64,000 nucleotides of DNA from contig JAPEIS010000001.1 of NCBI GenBank assembly GCA_029531795.1, forward strand, positions 5,208,001-5,272,000, in the 5' to 3' direction. The position numbers were made by a program, and so were the translations under genes. Numbering within the stretch: position 1 is the stretch's first letter; every line of letters starts with the position of its first letter. The notes under the pieces are model-generated. The model saw only the letters and a list, made by a program, of their open reading frames with translations, did no database searches and was not told the DNA's origin. The DNA comes from Sclerotinia nivalis (Eukaryota; Ascomycota; Leotiomycetes; Helotiales; Sclerotiniaceae). This document shows, in pieces, positions 1 to 11,398 of the stretch.

Positions 1-3000
1 GATTACAAGATTGTCGTCCCAACTGTAACAAATTGAAATGATTGTGATTCTGGACCACCTCGTGCTATGGGAATAAACCATATTCTTCTGTCACGGATGG
101 GTGTACCATACCATAGGAGCAGCTCTGAGCAATTCCAACAGCAATGCGGCAAAAGCCCTGGTGCTTTTCGCACTCGTCATATTTTTCCATCGGATTTTGA
201 AACTAAATTCATAGATTCAATTGCACGGGTAGGAACACATCATATTAGACTACATGCCATGTTTGCGCAAACGTAAATGGCCACCCTGGATTTCTTCTAA
301 GACCTACCTAGATACCTAGTAGGTAACAAGAGATTTGTTTCGAGAAGCTTTTGCAACTTTACAGAAGCCTACCTAGGTACTTAGTCTCAACGATATTTTA
401 AACATTATCGATCGGATAGATGATCACATAGCCTGGCATCAGAGACTGCTCAGCTCAAGAGTAAAAGTCTCATTTATTGTCGCATGTCGCTGTACACTTC
501 TTATTCAGTTGCAATCAAGAGCACATTGCGATATATGTATGGTTTTTCGCACCTTTTGAACTGTCGAGGATAGATACCAATGATGGAAGCTAGCAGTTTA
601 CCCAGGGACTTGGAAATATCATTGGTGAAATTGAGATAGGCCGAGAGTTTGCTCTCCGCAAGAATTCGGACCCCATCCGCGATTATTAGATTCAAACGAA
701 ATTTCCGCATTGATCGGAACCAAGAATTGCAAGCTCGAGTAAGAATATTTCCTACTTCCTATATATGTTAGCGTTCTTAGTTGATAAATTACAATGTAAT
801 TAGAGTTTTGGCCATCGGAAAAGATCATGAGATGGCATGGATGCCGGAAGCTCACAGGACCAGCTCTCTTCGCCTATGGGCAGCAAAGTGAAAATCGGCA
901 CTTATAAGAATGACCCCTATGTCAGCGCTCACTCGCGATTTCCATAAATCAAGCAATGATGAAAGTTTAAATAAGATGAAGTCTGCGTGGACCACCCGTG
1001 ACATTAGTAGCTGGAAGCGAAGGATCTGCACATGACTCGAGTTTTTTTGTATGACCATGGGTTATCGAAGATTGGTGACACCTTAATTTAAAAAATAAGT
1101 TCATAGACTTTGGATAGGATCATGGGATTAAGATTAGTGAAGGTAAGAAGAGTATGGTATTAGTTGATATTTCAGCTCGGAATCACTACTGGGTATATAT
1201 GTTAATTTTACAATTGATCTCTCGCTAAACTATACTTAGAAGGAAGTTCGTCTCCTTTTTTTCGTCACATGTAGTGCAGGGGCACTAGTGTTTAAGATAG
1301 CTCTCGCTGAAGCTCGGAGACACAGAGATTCAATCATCAATGATTGTTATGGTGTCATTATTTTCCGGTATGTCCAAGCAGGAAAAACCAAGGGCTCAAC
1401 TATCTACCTTACTAACTACGATCATAGGAACACTGCATAGAAGCTCAAATTATTTATCATAACCAGGTTTATCGGACAGTATTCGTGTGATTATGGGTCT
1501 ATCTCGAGAACTTCTAACATCCATAATAAAGCAGTTCGTATTGGATCACCATTCTCTGAAACAAGATGGGAAAGACTTTAAAGCTCTATCGTCGAATCTG
1601 AAAGTTAGGACGTTTTTTGAGACATGAGATTCAAATATTACCGGCATAGATCAAGGGAAACATTTTCGTTGACTTGTCGTATCTATCAAAATCGCAACAC
1701 TTAATTTACATTACGAAGTATCTATGCATGTTGCTCATAGGTGCTCATACAAAGTGTAAGGCGTTCGGCGCCGTAGATGGACATGCAAAAGATTATTCAC
1801 TAGCGCTCGCTGCCCCTTTCAAGAAGACTTGTGAATTGAGGAAATTCAGACGCTCTGATATAAATCTCGAGCACAGAGTCGAGGTAGAGATCAATCGCTC
1901 TTATTAATGTGCTACTACAATCTTAGCGAAATGAGCCCCCATTCAAAGTCTGGTTAAGAATTAGGTCGACGGTGTAGGATTTCAGAAGAGATGGCCCAAT
2001 TAAGTTCTTGAAAGAATGAAGGGAAGGAGTGGCACTTGCACCGGTGGCGGACAATACATGTATTACGATACTCGTGTTCTATATATACCAACAAAAAGTC
2101 ACTTCAGTGACAGGGTTAACAGTGACTTACTGAATTCTAAATCAGCGTCGAAATTTAACCTCTTTAAGAGTGGTTCAGCCCCTTTTCCCCGTTTTAGCGA
2201 GAGCCAAAACATCAAAGCCAGACCATTAGGAAATGTCGTTGAGGTGAAAAGAACAGGATCAGTTCCGTCTCTGCCTGCTCTAGTGAGTATTGCTTTTATC
2301 CTAACAGAACCTCCATTATCAGTTGGCCCTGACACTCTAAAAGGAAATGCAACACTAAACAGAGTACAGGTAATAACCTCCAATGCGGATGATAATACAG
2401 TTGCAATTCCAGCAGAAGTATGAGCCCATCTGAAATTGCACGATTCACCTCCAACCACACAATACACTCCACGTGGGTTTGGCGCGTTCCGAATCCTATA
2501 CCCCGTGTATCTTCCGAGCAGCGGCTAGCGACTCTTGATAATTGCTCTGGTATTGTGCCAAGCTCACAACTCTCTATCTTGAGGTCGCAAAGTGAAACAG
2601 ATGATACAGAGACCAAATCAGGCCTCTTCGTAGACACAAAGGACTTGAACCGTCTCAAACTTCGTCCCTTAGCCCATTTGGTGCTGATATTCACCGGAAT
2701 AAACCCTCGTCGTGGCTGTCGCGTGGGGGAGAAAAGAAACATCTCTCACGTCTTGCCGCCTTTGTAAAGCCCAAATTTCAAAGCTCAAGCTTACATGATG
2801 TGCGTTTTACTAATCCACCTAGGTCACGGGTAAGTCCGAAGTTTTGAAGGTACTGCCCTACTGACTGAAAGATGTTCTTGAAAAATACTCGTCAAAAATG
2901 GGGCAGACGTTCGTATAGTTTGTTAGGCAGGCTACGAGCACTGACACTCAAAACATGTATGTAGGAGGCACCATGAGCACCATCATGCTTGTGTTCTTAT

Positions 3001-3400
3001 GCCGCATTATCTCTTTCTAGGTCATAGGAAGTGGCAAGGCATACTTTTCGGTGATGAAAGCGGTCCTCTTACTCATGTTTTAACCAGTATTTCCAATAGC
3101 ATTTCCCAAATCAGGCATTGGATCCGTCGACACGAACGATATTCAAATGTGCTCATATCACTCTACCTCGACTTTGACACCCATATGGTCCTTGAAAAAG
3201 TTGAGAGCTTTTGGTAAAATTAAGAATCAAGAAGTGTCGATGGAGACCTGTCCCTCAGAAACGGCAAAGCTTGACTCGTGAGAGTCCTAAGTCCTGTGGT
3301 AGTATCTGGGATATGATCTTCCAATCAATGACAGTCGTACACTAGACCAATCTGTGTTCCCTGGTCTACTCGATACAAGAACGAGGGATAACGACCGATT
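1..3400. other. Region with no recognised gene
   Basis: Only short overlapping ORFs with no recognisable family. Two patches carry the palindrome-like CCTAGGTAC/TACCTAG motif (about 301-330 and 361-386). Between about 2016 and 2767 base composition is visibly richer in G+C and open frames of 115-148 codons exist on both strands, none of which I recognise. That patch is a candidate for an unannotated or decayed gene; the rest looks like ordinary intergenic sequence. Confidence 0.4.
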
Positions 3401-3420
3401 GTAGAAGATGACTAAAGAAC

Positions 3421-5165
3421 GAAATGTTGAGTCAAACATTGAGAAGAAATCATACTGCTCATGGAAAGAGCAATGCAGCTCGGAAAATGAGATTAACTCA
3501 AGAGAATAAAGAAGATGATGAGGTCGATATAAATACCGAGATCTCCGATAGCTCAAGCGAAAGTGATATAAAGTCTGGCGATGTCGCTGCTCTAGAAGGG
3601 AATGTTCTCGCAATTGCTCAGCTCCGTTATGGGTTATTGATAGTATGAAAATCTGAACCCCGAGTCATTCAAAAGACCGAACTACCAGGATCTGTTATCA
3701 ATTCTTTGCAAAGAGTAAGATACTTCACCAATGGCCCAGAGAGCTGGACTGAGTCAGACAAAAGACCATAATAACAAGCCGACATTCCAGCACTTTCATT
3801 GAGAATTTCCGAACATTTGAGAAATCGATCAGTATTTGAGCAAGTGTCCCTGGGAAAATTCTTCTCCTTCTATCTCTAATTGGGCGATCGGACAGAAAAA
3901 ATGCCAACGTCGTTCAAGTATTTCATGCACGAGGTTTCTCTGACATAGCAGAGAATGTTGACGACCTCAGGACCAGTTCTACTCGTGCTAGAAATCAGCG
4001 CGAAGGCCAGATAGCGGAGAGGCAAAACCGTGACAACAATTCGGCGTTTCTGGAGCTGTGAGATTTTGAAGATGACTTGAGCACTTCAACGACATTATTC
4101 AATAGTTAAATGACGGATATTGAAAGTAAGTTGGATGTTGATGAGAAGAGAGTTGGCTAGGATTGGCTGATGTGTTTTTTTTATAGAAAATGCTGAGGAC
4201 TATTCGAAGAATATACTCAGCTTGTTGAGAAAATGATAGAAAACGTGGGGAGTACTAGAGATGATGTATGCTACCCATCCATTGGTGAAATAAATCGCTG
4301 ACTGAAACATCATGAAAAGTCGCCCGGAATGAATAGAGTCAAGCACAGGTATACTGGATACTGTAGCTTTCATCGAATATACTGATCATTGATGCAGGTG
4401 TAGGAGACCCGTCTGGCAAGATATCAGGCTGATCTTGCTGGTGCGCAAAGACGATCTATCATAATATCACCGTGAGTTTACCACATGTTTGTGACGAACT
4501 AAAGTGATTGATATTGGGAATAGGTCTTCTCAGATACATACGTATGCTATCCACAAATAACATCCGCCCCATTCTCTGCTGTGATGTTAAAACATGGTAT
4601 GGTGAAAAAGAGATTTGAGGAGGAAAGAAGGACCAGGTAGCTGAAAGTTCATTCCAGAAAGATCTGTGAAGAAATTAAGTGGTAGCTAAAATGGTCGGGA
4701 TTAGCTCAAAACTCACGGATGTTCTTCCTCGAACAGGATACGAAATTGCAAGTACGTATTTAATACCCCTCCATGTGAAAGAACAGAATCAACAAAACTC
4801 CACTCCAACAGTCCTACATCCACTGCCCTCATAACAACTTGCACACATCATTGCCTGAAGTATTGGTATCCGTCATTAGCTTCAATCTTACAGGAACAAC
4901 TCTAAAAATTTCTATGCTATCACGCCCAAATACATCAACAATACCATCAAGGGAATTTTTAGACCAAGAAGAGCAGCGACAAGGGAAGCAGAATAAAATA
5001 ATTAAGAGAAAGAAAAAAAGAGGAGCAGATTCGAAAAAGAACGGACGCGCTTGCATGATAAAGACTGGGAAAGTCGTAAGGAGTACAGGGGAAAAGATTA
5101 TAGACTTTAAATCGGAGAAGTGTATTTGATATGGGCTTTGGGATTGAGGAAAGGGGTGGATGCAA
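3421..5165 (+). pseudogene. Possible decayed spliced gene, family unknown
   Basis: Several plus-strand stretches read like protein but are broken by stops and do not join. About 3930-4086 reads as a charged, Asp/Arg/Asn-rich segment with a TGA where CGA would fit. About 4197-4265 reads LFEEYTQLVEKMIENVG and then meets a GTATGC donor. About 4399-4470 reads ETRLARYQADLAGAQRR with TAG codons just upstream where CAG would fit. About 4960-5110 is Lys/Arg/Glu-rich. Donor and acceptor-like sites lie between the pieces. Stops at former CAG/CGA codons would agree with C-to-T mutation. I do not recognise the family. It could also be chance reading of a charged, AT-rich intergenic region. Confidence 0.25.
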
Positions 5166-5812
5166 TGAAATTAACGAGCTTGGAATAATATAGAAATGGA
5201 GTGGGACGAGATGGGCACTGAAGCGGAAGAGCCCCTATACCTTGTGTGGATGGTAATATTGAACAGAAGTGTACAGTAAGGAATATGCACAATAGCAAGG
5301 ACTTTCATAGGTAGGTAGGAATATATATATGAATGGAAGTGATCGTAGTCATTTTTTCAGGGTTTATGGACGTAGTTTCTTAGCACTACAAGCAAAGAGA
5401 CTTCAGCAAACTATAAGCACTTGATTCTTGTGTGAGCGGAGGTACTCTGTCATCATGGATTATTTAAGCAGATGGGAGAGTATGGATGTGGTGACGGCCT
5501 CATTCAGAAAACCGGATCCAGGCCCAGGTAAAACAAGAGGCAACATTTGAGTTTTCGGCCACAATTTAGGAATTTCTCTAGGTCAAAAGCAAAAGAGGAA
5601 TAGGGTTTCACGGCGAAGCACAGAAAGGACGATATGATCTTGACGTTATTTTCATATTTGCCTGTTGCTTGCTATCTGTCATAGCTGTCTTCCGACCGTA
5701 GTCAAGAAGCAGGTTGATATTCCAGGCTTATACGCCATACGATCTCATGCAAATATGTGATCCAGCCATCCTTGATAACCCAAATGATACAAAGTAAATG
5801 TATCCCAATAAT

Positions 5813-6546
5813 TTACTTGAGGGGAATGAAACGGGAAGAGTGGGTGGCACCGATACCGGGTCTTCCGTGCTTGACTGGTCGGCTGTTTCAAAGTCAGTAT
5901 ATGTTTCCAATGGGCATTTCTTCAAGAATGCGGGAAGAATGAGTTGAGGATAGCTTACTAAGAGATAGAGAATTCGGCCAAGTAGTGACCAACCATCTCA
6001 GGCTTGATTTCGACCTGGTTGAACTCCTTTCCGGAGTAGATACCGATAACGCTGCCAATCATTTCTGGGACAACGATCATATCTCTCAAGTGAGTCTTGA
6101 CCAAATCAGGCTTCTCGTTTGGCTTAGCCTCTTGCTTGGCCTTGCGGAGCTTCTTGATGAGACCCATAGGCTTGCGCTTCAAACCGCGGTTGAACCTACG
6201 GCGAGCACGAGCGTGGACAACATCGCGAAGTTGGTCGGAGGAGAGGTCGAGGAGTCTATTCGAAGAATATGAGGGTTAGCTACTATGAGATCCCCTTTGA
6301 TATTCATGTTGTGGATTTATTAAGGTAGGCATACTGGTCGAGGTCGATTCCACGGTAGGAAAACTTGCGGAACGCTCTCTTTGCCTTGATCTCGGCAGCC
6401 TTTTGGGCATCCTGTTGAATTGATAAAACTGATTAGCCATCTATTTCGTTGAAGCCATCTCCGCAACTGTTGCAGAGATACGGTACGATTCAAATAATCG
6501 CAAGAAAATTAATTAATTAATTGCTCACATATTCTTCATCAGCCAT
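5813..6546 (-). CDS. RPS15: 40S ribosomal protein uS19 (RPS15)
   Basis: Small-subunit ribosomal protein uS19, which sits in the 40S head near the decoding site and is needed for pre-40S export and maturation. Model: join(6529-6546, 6335-6411, 5959-6255, 5813-5882), 153 aa. It begins MADEEYDAQKAAE, then [19 protein letters not shown], the [17 protein letters not shown] segment and the core [15 protein letters not shown]. The last exon completes the conserved tail [17 protein letters not shown]. Exon 3 appears to end at a TAG, but that is TA plus a GTAAGC donor: the Tyr codon is split and continues in exon 4. Exon phases all close. The first coding exon is only 18 nt. The P2 gene lies upstream on the same strand. 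Confidence 0.95.
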
Positions 6547-7221
6547 CTTTGCGGTTGGGTGCTTTTCGAAAGTTGTCGAGAGGATGGAGTTGTCGTGATG
6601 GAATTGTTCGTCGCGAAGTAAGTTCCAGAGTCAGGCAGGAATTTTGCAAATTTCACTCTCGCTTAAAGTTTGGCGCTAAAATAGGGCAAATAATTCAAAA
6701 AACCTCTCAGCCTTGTCCTCCTCCACTGTACAGTAATGATCAGTATGCAGGGGCATTGGAGGGGTGCCGAATAGTCTAGTATGAGCAGCTTGATTAGCCT
6801 TCGACCATTACAATCATGTTGTACATGCTGTACATGCTGTGTGTCAAGGTCTTGCGCGGCTTCTCTCCGGAAAATGGAGGGATCAATTTGCGTAAGTTCA
6901 CGCGAAAGTTAGAAGGCTTCCAGCACTTGTTTTCAAGCGATTTACTGCAGATATAAATGTATTCAGTCAGGTCACTTGCACTTATATATTTTCATGGATA
7001 TCCATCTATTTTAAGATGATAGTGTAATTGAAGAATCACGTCTTTATTGCTCTATTTTGCTTGAATAAATACTTGTCATGGGAATATTTGTGGAAATTGA
7101 TCCCATCTACCCATGTGGCATACAAATAACAGGCCAAGCCTGCACGAATTCCCCCAGAAGTGTCGAAAAGATGTTCCGGCGGGTCGAGAGCATCGAGTTC
7201 GTGGATATGTCAATTGATTGC
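6547..7221. other. Intergenic, upstream of RPS15 and downstream of P2
   Basis: No gene seen. A direct repeat of TGTACATGC units lies near 6819-6840. The segment must hold the RPS15 promoter and 5' leader and the P2 3' end, but I can place no defined binding site. Confidence 0.5.
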
Positions 7222-7666
7222 TTAATCGAAAAGACCGAAACCCATGTCCTCGTCGGACTCTTCCTTCTCTATTTATGGCGTTAGTAGGTATCCTGATTAT
7301 ATGAACAGGGTAGAACATACCCTCAGCCTTCTCCTCGGCCTTCTCCTCAGCAGCAGCACCACCGGAAGCGGCAGCACCACCAGCAGCTGGGGCAGCAGCA
7401 CCGGCACCACCAGATGGAACAGATGCCAACTTGGAGGAACCCTCAGCGATCAACTAATTTTTATGTCAGTTACCATTACGTGTGCGCATAATCTCGATTG
7501 TGCTAACCTCGTTGATGTCCTTTCCGTCAAGCTCCTTGATGAGGGTGTTGAGACGCTCTTGGTCGATCTCAATTCCGACGGACTCGAGAACGGTGGTGAT
7601 GTCCTTAGCGGAAGGGGAGGCCTTTCCACCGATGGTGAGGAGGAGGTAAGCTGCGAGGTACTTCAT
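7222..7666 (-). CDS. RPP2: 60S acidic ribosomal protein P2
   Basis: Stalk protein P2 of the 60S subunit; P1/P2 dimers bind P0 and recruit translational GTPases. Model: join(7508-7666, 7321-7453, 7222-7268), 112 aa. The N-terminal dimerisation domain starts [14 protein letters not shown] and includes [18 protein letters not shown]. An Ala/Gly-rich hinge and a Glu/Lys run follow, then the family-defining tail [13 protein letters not shown]. Phases close at both introns. A likely 5' UTR intron runs from about 7762 (GTAAGA) to 7675 (CATAG), ending eight bases before the ATG. Length is normal for the family (about 105-115 aa). The P2 assignment over P1 rests on the [10 protein letters not shown] start. 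Confidence 0.94.
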
Positions 7667-8238
7667 TTTGAATGCTATGCGCAAACGTTGTCAGTCAATG
7701 ATTTCAAAGATGATTCCGGACGCGAATCAATACTGTGGTATGCAGCATGAGGAAGTTCTTACATTTATTTGTTTTGTTAGAAGAACAGGTATATCAATCG
7801 ATTTAACCGCAAGAGACGGAGACTGAAATTTCAAGTTCTGAGAGTTTTGGAGTTTGTAAAAGTTTCGATTGTGGATCTCGATTTCGATTAAAATCAAAAA
7901 GTTTCTTGTGTGGGCAAATAGCTTTGCACTAAGCTATTCCTGTACAATCAATCATGTGACATATAATTGGACTTAAAGCCGCCGTTTGCTTTTTACACAC
8001 TGCCTCAACAACAACTTACAGGAATAACACACATACAACATTTCCTTTGGAATCGCAGTGATTTGCGATCTGGCGCCTTTCAAAATTCTATTCCTGCCGT
8101 TAGCACTATAATTATCAACTTGCATGTGCTGATGCAATACAAGAAGTGAGAAATCCACGCGATCAGCGGTTGAGTTGTTCATTATTCTTTGATCGTCTTT
8201 CTTCGCATTTTCAGTGTATCACAAGCAGATCATTCAAC

Positions 8239-9301
8239 ATGCCGGTACGTCCATTCTTGCCCATTTTCTTACACTTTAGATTATCTCTATACTGACTTGA
8301 TTAAGATCGGTGATCTTCTTGCCCAGATTTCGGGGGGGCCAAACCCAACGTTGACGATGTCGACCGCCACTCTCCCGCCAAAGCGAAAAGCAAACGATGA
8401 TTTGAGGAAGCCGGTTGATAAACTACAAAGGCCAAATACTGTGGCTACATCGAAACCAATCACCCAAGCGCAACGTCCTACAGCCGTTGATACAAGTATG
8501 GGCAGGATGAGGATTGACACAAACTCCCGAAGGCCAGCTCCGAGCTCGGCTAACACCGCCAACACTACATTCAAGAATGGACAACCAACTCCTCCGCCTT
8601 CTTCCACCGAATCGGCAAAACCTCCCAAGAAAGGTTCATTTGCGGAGATTTTGGCACGAGGGAAAGCCGCTCAGGCTTCTTTGGGACAGGTTGGAAAGAT
8701 TCAACACAAACGCATCGAGAAAGCACCGCCCAAACGAGAGATGGATAAAGCGAGGACGCAAAAAGGGAAGACAATTCAAAAGGGACTGGAACCGAATTCT
8801 AAATTTCAGAGGCCTAGCCAGGTTTCAGGTCGGAATATCCAGAGTGGTACAAATGGCACGAAGTCTGGTGGTGCCAAGGCTCCGCCACCAGCTGTAGAAA
8901 AGAAGATTAAAAAGGCTGCAACAGCGACAACTGGATACACCGGAACCGCTCGACCAAGACCGGGCGGTGGTACAACTACTTCGAAACCTGCTGCATCTTC
9001 ATATTCCTCTCGTAGCGGAGGTAACGACCGATATAAAAATGGTAGAAAGAACCTCGATCGCTACTACGCCACTGATGAGGACGAGGACGATATGGAGGAA
9101 GATGTTGAGGAGGATGATTATGCATCTGATGTATCCTCTGATATGGAAGCAGCAACATTTGAAGTTGATGAGGAAGAAGAAATGGCTGCTGCTATTGCAA
9201 GGAAGGAAGATGCTGAGGCGCTTGCCGAGGAGAACAGACTCAAGAAGGAGAAAGCTGAAAAGCGAGCAAGGCTTGCAGCTATGGCCAAGTCCAGAAGATG
9301 A
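8239..9301 (+). CDS. SPT2: SPT2 chromatin protein (histone H3-H4 chaperone)
   Basis: Homologue of Spt2, an elongation-linked histone chaperone binding H3-H4 in transcribed chromatin. Model: join(8239-8244, 8306-9301), 333 aa. The first coding exon is ATG CCG only; splicing gives MPIGDLLAQISGG, and the acceptor frame matches the long downstream frame. A basic low-complexity N-terminal half contains KKGSFAEILARGKAAQ. The conserved C-terminal SPT2 domain runs from about residue 255: RNLDRYY-type segment (KNLDRYYATDEDEDDMEE), an acidic stretch, then the helical EEMAAAIARKEDAEALAEEN and a basic end KRARLAAMAKSRR. It is divergent to P2, about 570 bp apart. Confidence 0.9.
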
Positions 9302-11398
9302 TAAATCAATTAGGGATATTGGTTGTGTTTTTCAGGGATTGATACGGATGGGTACTTGCTTCAGGAATGCTATGGATGGATGCATTTTTTGATTTTAGCG
9401 ATATGGAGTTTGGGGCGGAAGATGAGATACACAGGCATTGCAGGCGTAACATATCTCAAGGCTGCTTTGCTACTTTACCACTTTGGTGGGTGCGAGTTGT
9501 CTTTTGCTTTCCATACGTTCATAGCCTTTATGGATATTAGAAGATCCTATTGTAATGAGGGATGCCAGTAGTGTGTATATGAACTCTTTACCTAATACTT
9601 TTAATTTTATGAATCTCTTCCATTGAATTTGAAGGCTGTTGTGTCATATATATGTTACAATATCACTATCATGACCTCAAGCCAGGTGTAGCAGCAGTCT
9701 GTGACGATAATATTGTAGTATGTCAGTATTATCTTTTCTACACATTAATATTATCCTCATCACGCCCAAAGGGAGTATACAGTTCTCCGCCATAACGGTA
9801 AGTTCCAAGTATTTATTATTCCAATATATATATCTACTTATATGTATCAACAAAAACATGAATCAGAAAATGAAACTAGAATATGCATCATCCCTCAGAA
9901 CTTTTTAAGATCATTTAGGTCCTCTTAGTCCACCACCTACTCCTTCAAAGCCTCCTCCTTGATGCCCACCGGGAGGGACCGCCAGAACCTCCTTGTAGTC
10001 TCGTCCTAGTCCAGCATGTCCGCCTTAAGCTTCAGCGCCAGCATCGCTGCCCATATATATGATGCTATTCTTGTGGTGGAAGACCGTCAGACCTAGATTC
10101 TTCACTTGTTCGCTTATTAGTATATATATGTAAGTTCATGAGTGGTATACATATACATACGTAAAGGTACTTCTATACATTCTCCTCCTACGTTCCAGAA
10201 TCCACTTTCTTAAACAATAAACACTTACCCAGTATCTTACCTCAGTATCCAAGCCCATCAAACTTACAACTTTATTCAAATATTCCTGCTTGTCTGCCTA
10301 CTCCTTAACCTTAAATTCTCGAATCCACAAATCTACACACTATCCTATCCATGCCAAAGCTTAAGTTTTAATACAATATAATACCAAAGTAGCAATACCA
10401 GATTCCTCAAATGTAAATCACGCCATCCGAGTCCCGAGTCTTGATATCTTTTCTCACCCTAGAACCTCGATACTTTACACTCTATAATGATACGATATGA
10501 TATAATAATGATATCCACACTAAACGACTCAGCTGAATAACTAACCAACAAAAAAAATTAAATTTAATATTTTACAGCCACCGAAAATTAAATAAACACC
10601 AATGCTCACGATATAACTCCGTGGAAATCTATAAGTGTTTTGCAATCGGCAGTGATGTTAATACGCGACGGAAAATGTTAGAATGTAGAATATTCAGGAT
10701 ATAGGTAGACCGAAGATGTGAATTCGGAATAGGGAAGGAAATGGGTGGGCGCCATTGTCACGTTATGAGACAGTATGATGATGTTTCTGAGGTTGGGGTT
10801 GATTGTAGTGGGAGTTGTGTTTCAACGGACAAAGGAGCTCAAGGTGAGAAGGTTTTGGGTCATTCATGGATAGATAGATTCAAATGCACGAAGTGATCAC
10901 TGCGCTGCGGTTGATATCTGTGAACTGATGAAGTGGAACATAAGGAGGAATATCTCCAGCTGCGGAAATGTATGAGAGAGAAGATGAGTTGGTGTTTATT
11001 TTGGCGAGACTCAAAAGATAAAGAAAAGGGACAAAAATTATGCGAATGTAAGATCTTATTTATTGATAGAATCATCCCTTGCGCTTCATGCGCCAACATA
11101 TGAATTTGATATTATATATTGATTACACATTAAAACCTGAAAGTTTTGGAGCTCAATGGCCCGCTCATCCGTACTGTACATCTATCATCAGCAGTCGGCT
11201 ATGTTATTTGGCCGTATATATGTGCCTTGAGTGCTCCCAGTAGCCCAGGAGGAAGCGTGCATAATAGCATACAGTGCTTCTTTTCCAGTCAGTGACTGTT
11301 ATCTCAACCCAACACTTCGATAACCGCAATAATCCGAAATGGTCGAAGGGATTTCCCATTCCTGCGCTTGCAATCTTACAACTTAGGCATGAATTGTT
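9302..11398. other. Intergenic, AT-rich, no gene recognised
   Basis: About 2.1 kb between the tail-to-tail SPT2 and Zn2Cys6 genes. ORFs here are short and unrelated to known families. Pyrimidine-rich and ATAT-rich stretches occur at about 10040-10600. I see no tRNA, snRNA or mobile-element signature. Confidence 0.5.
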
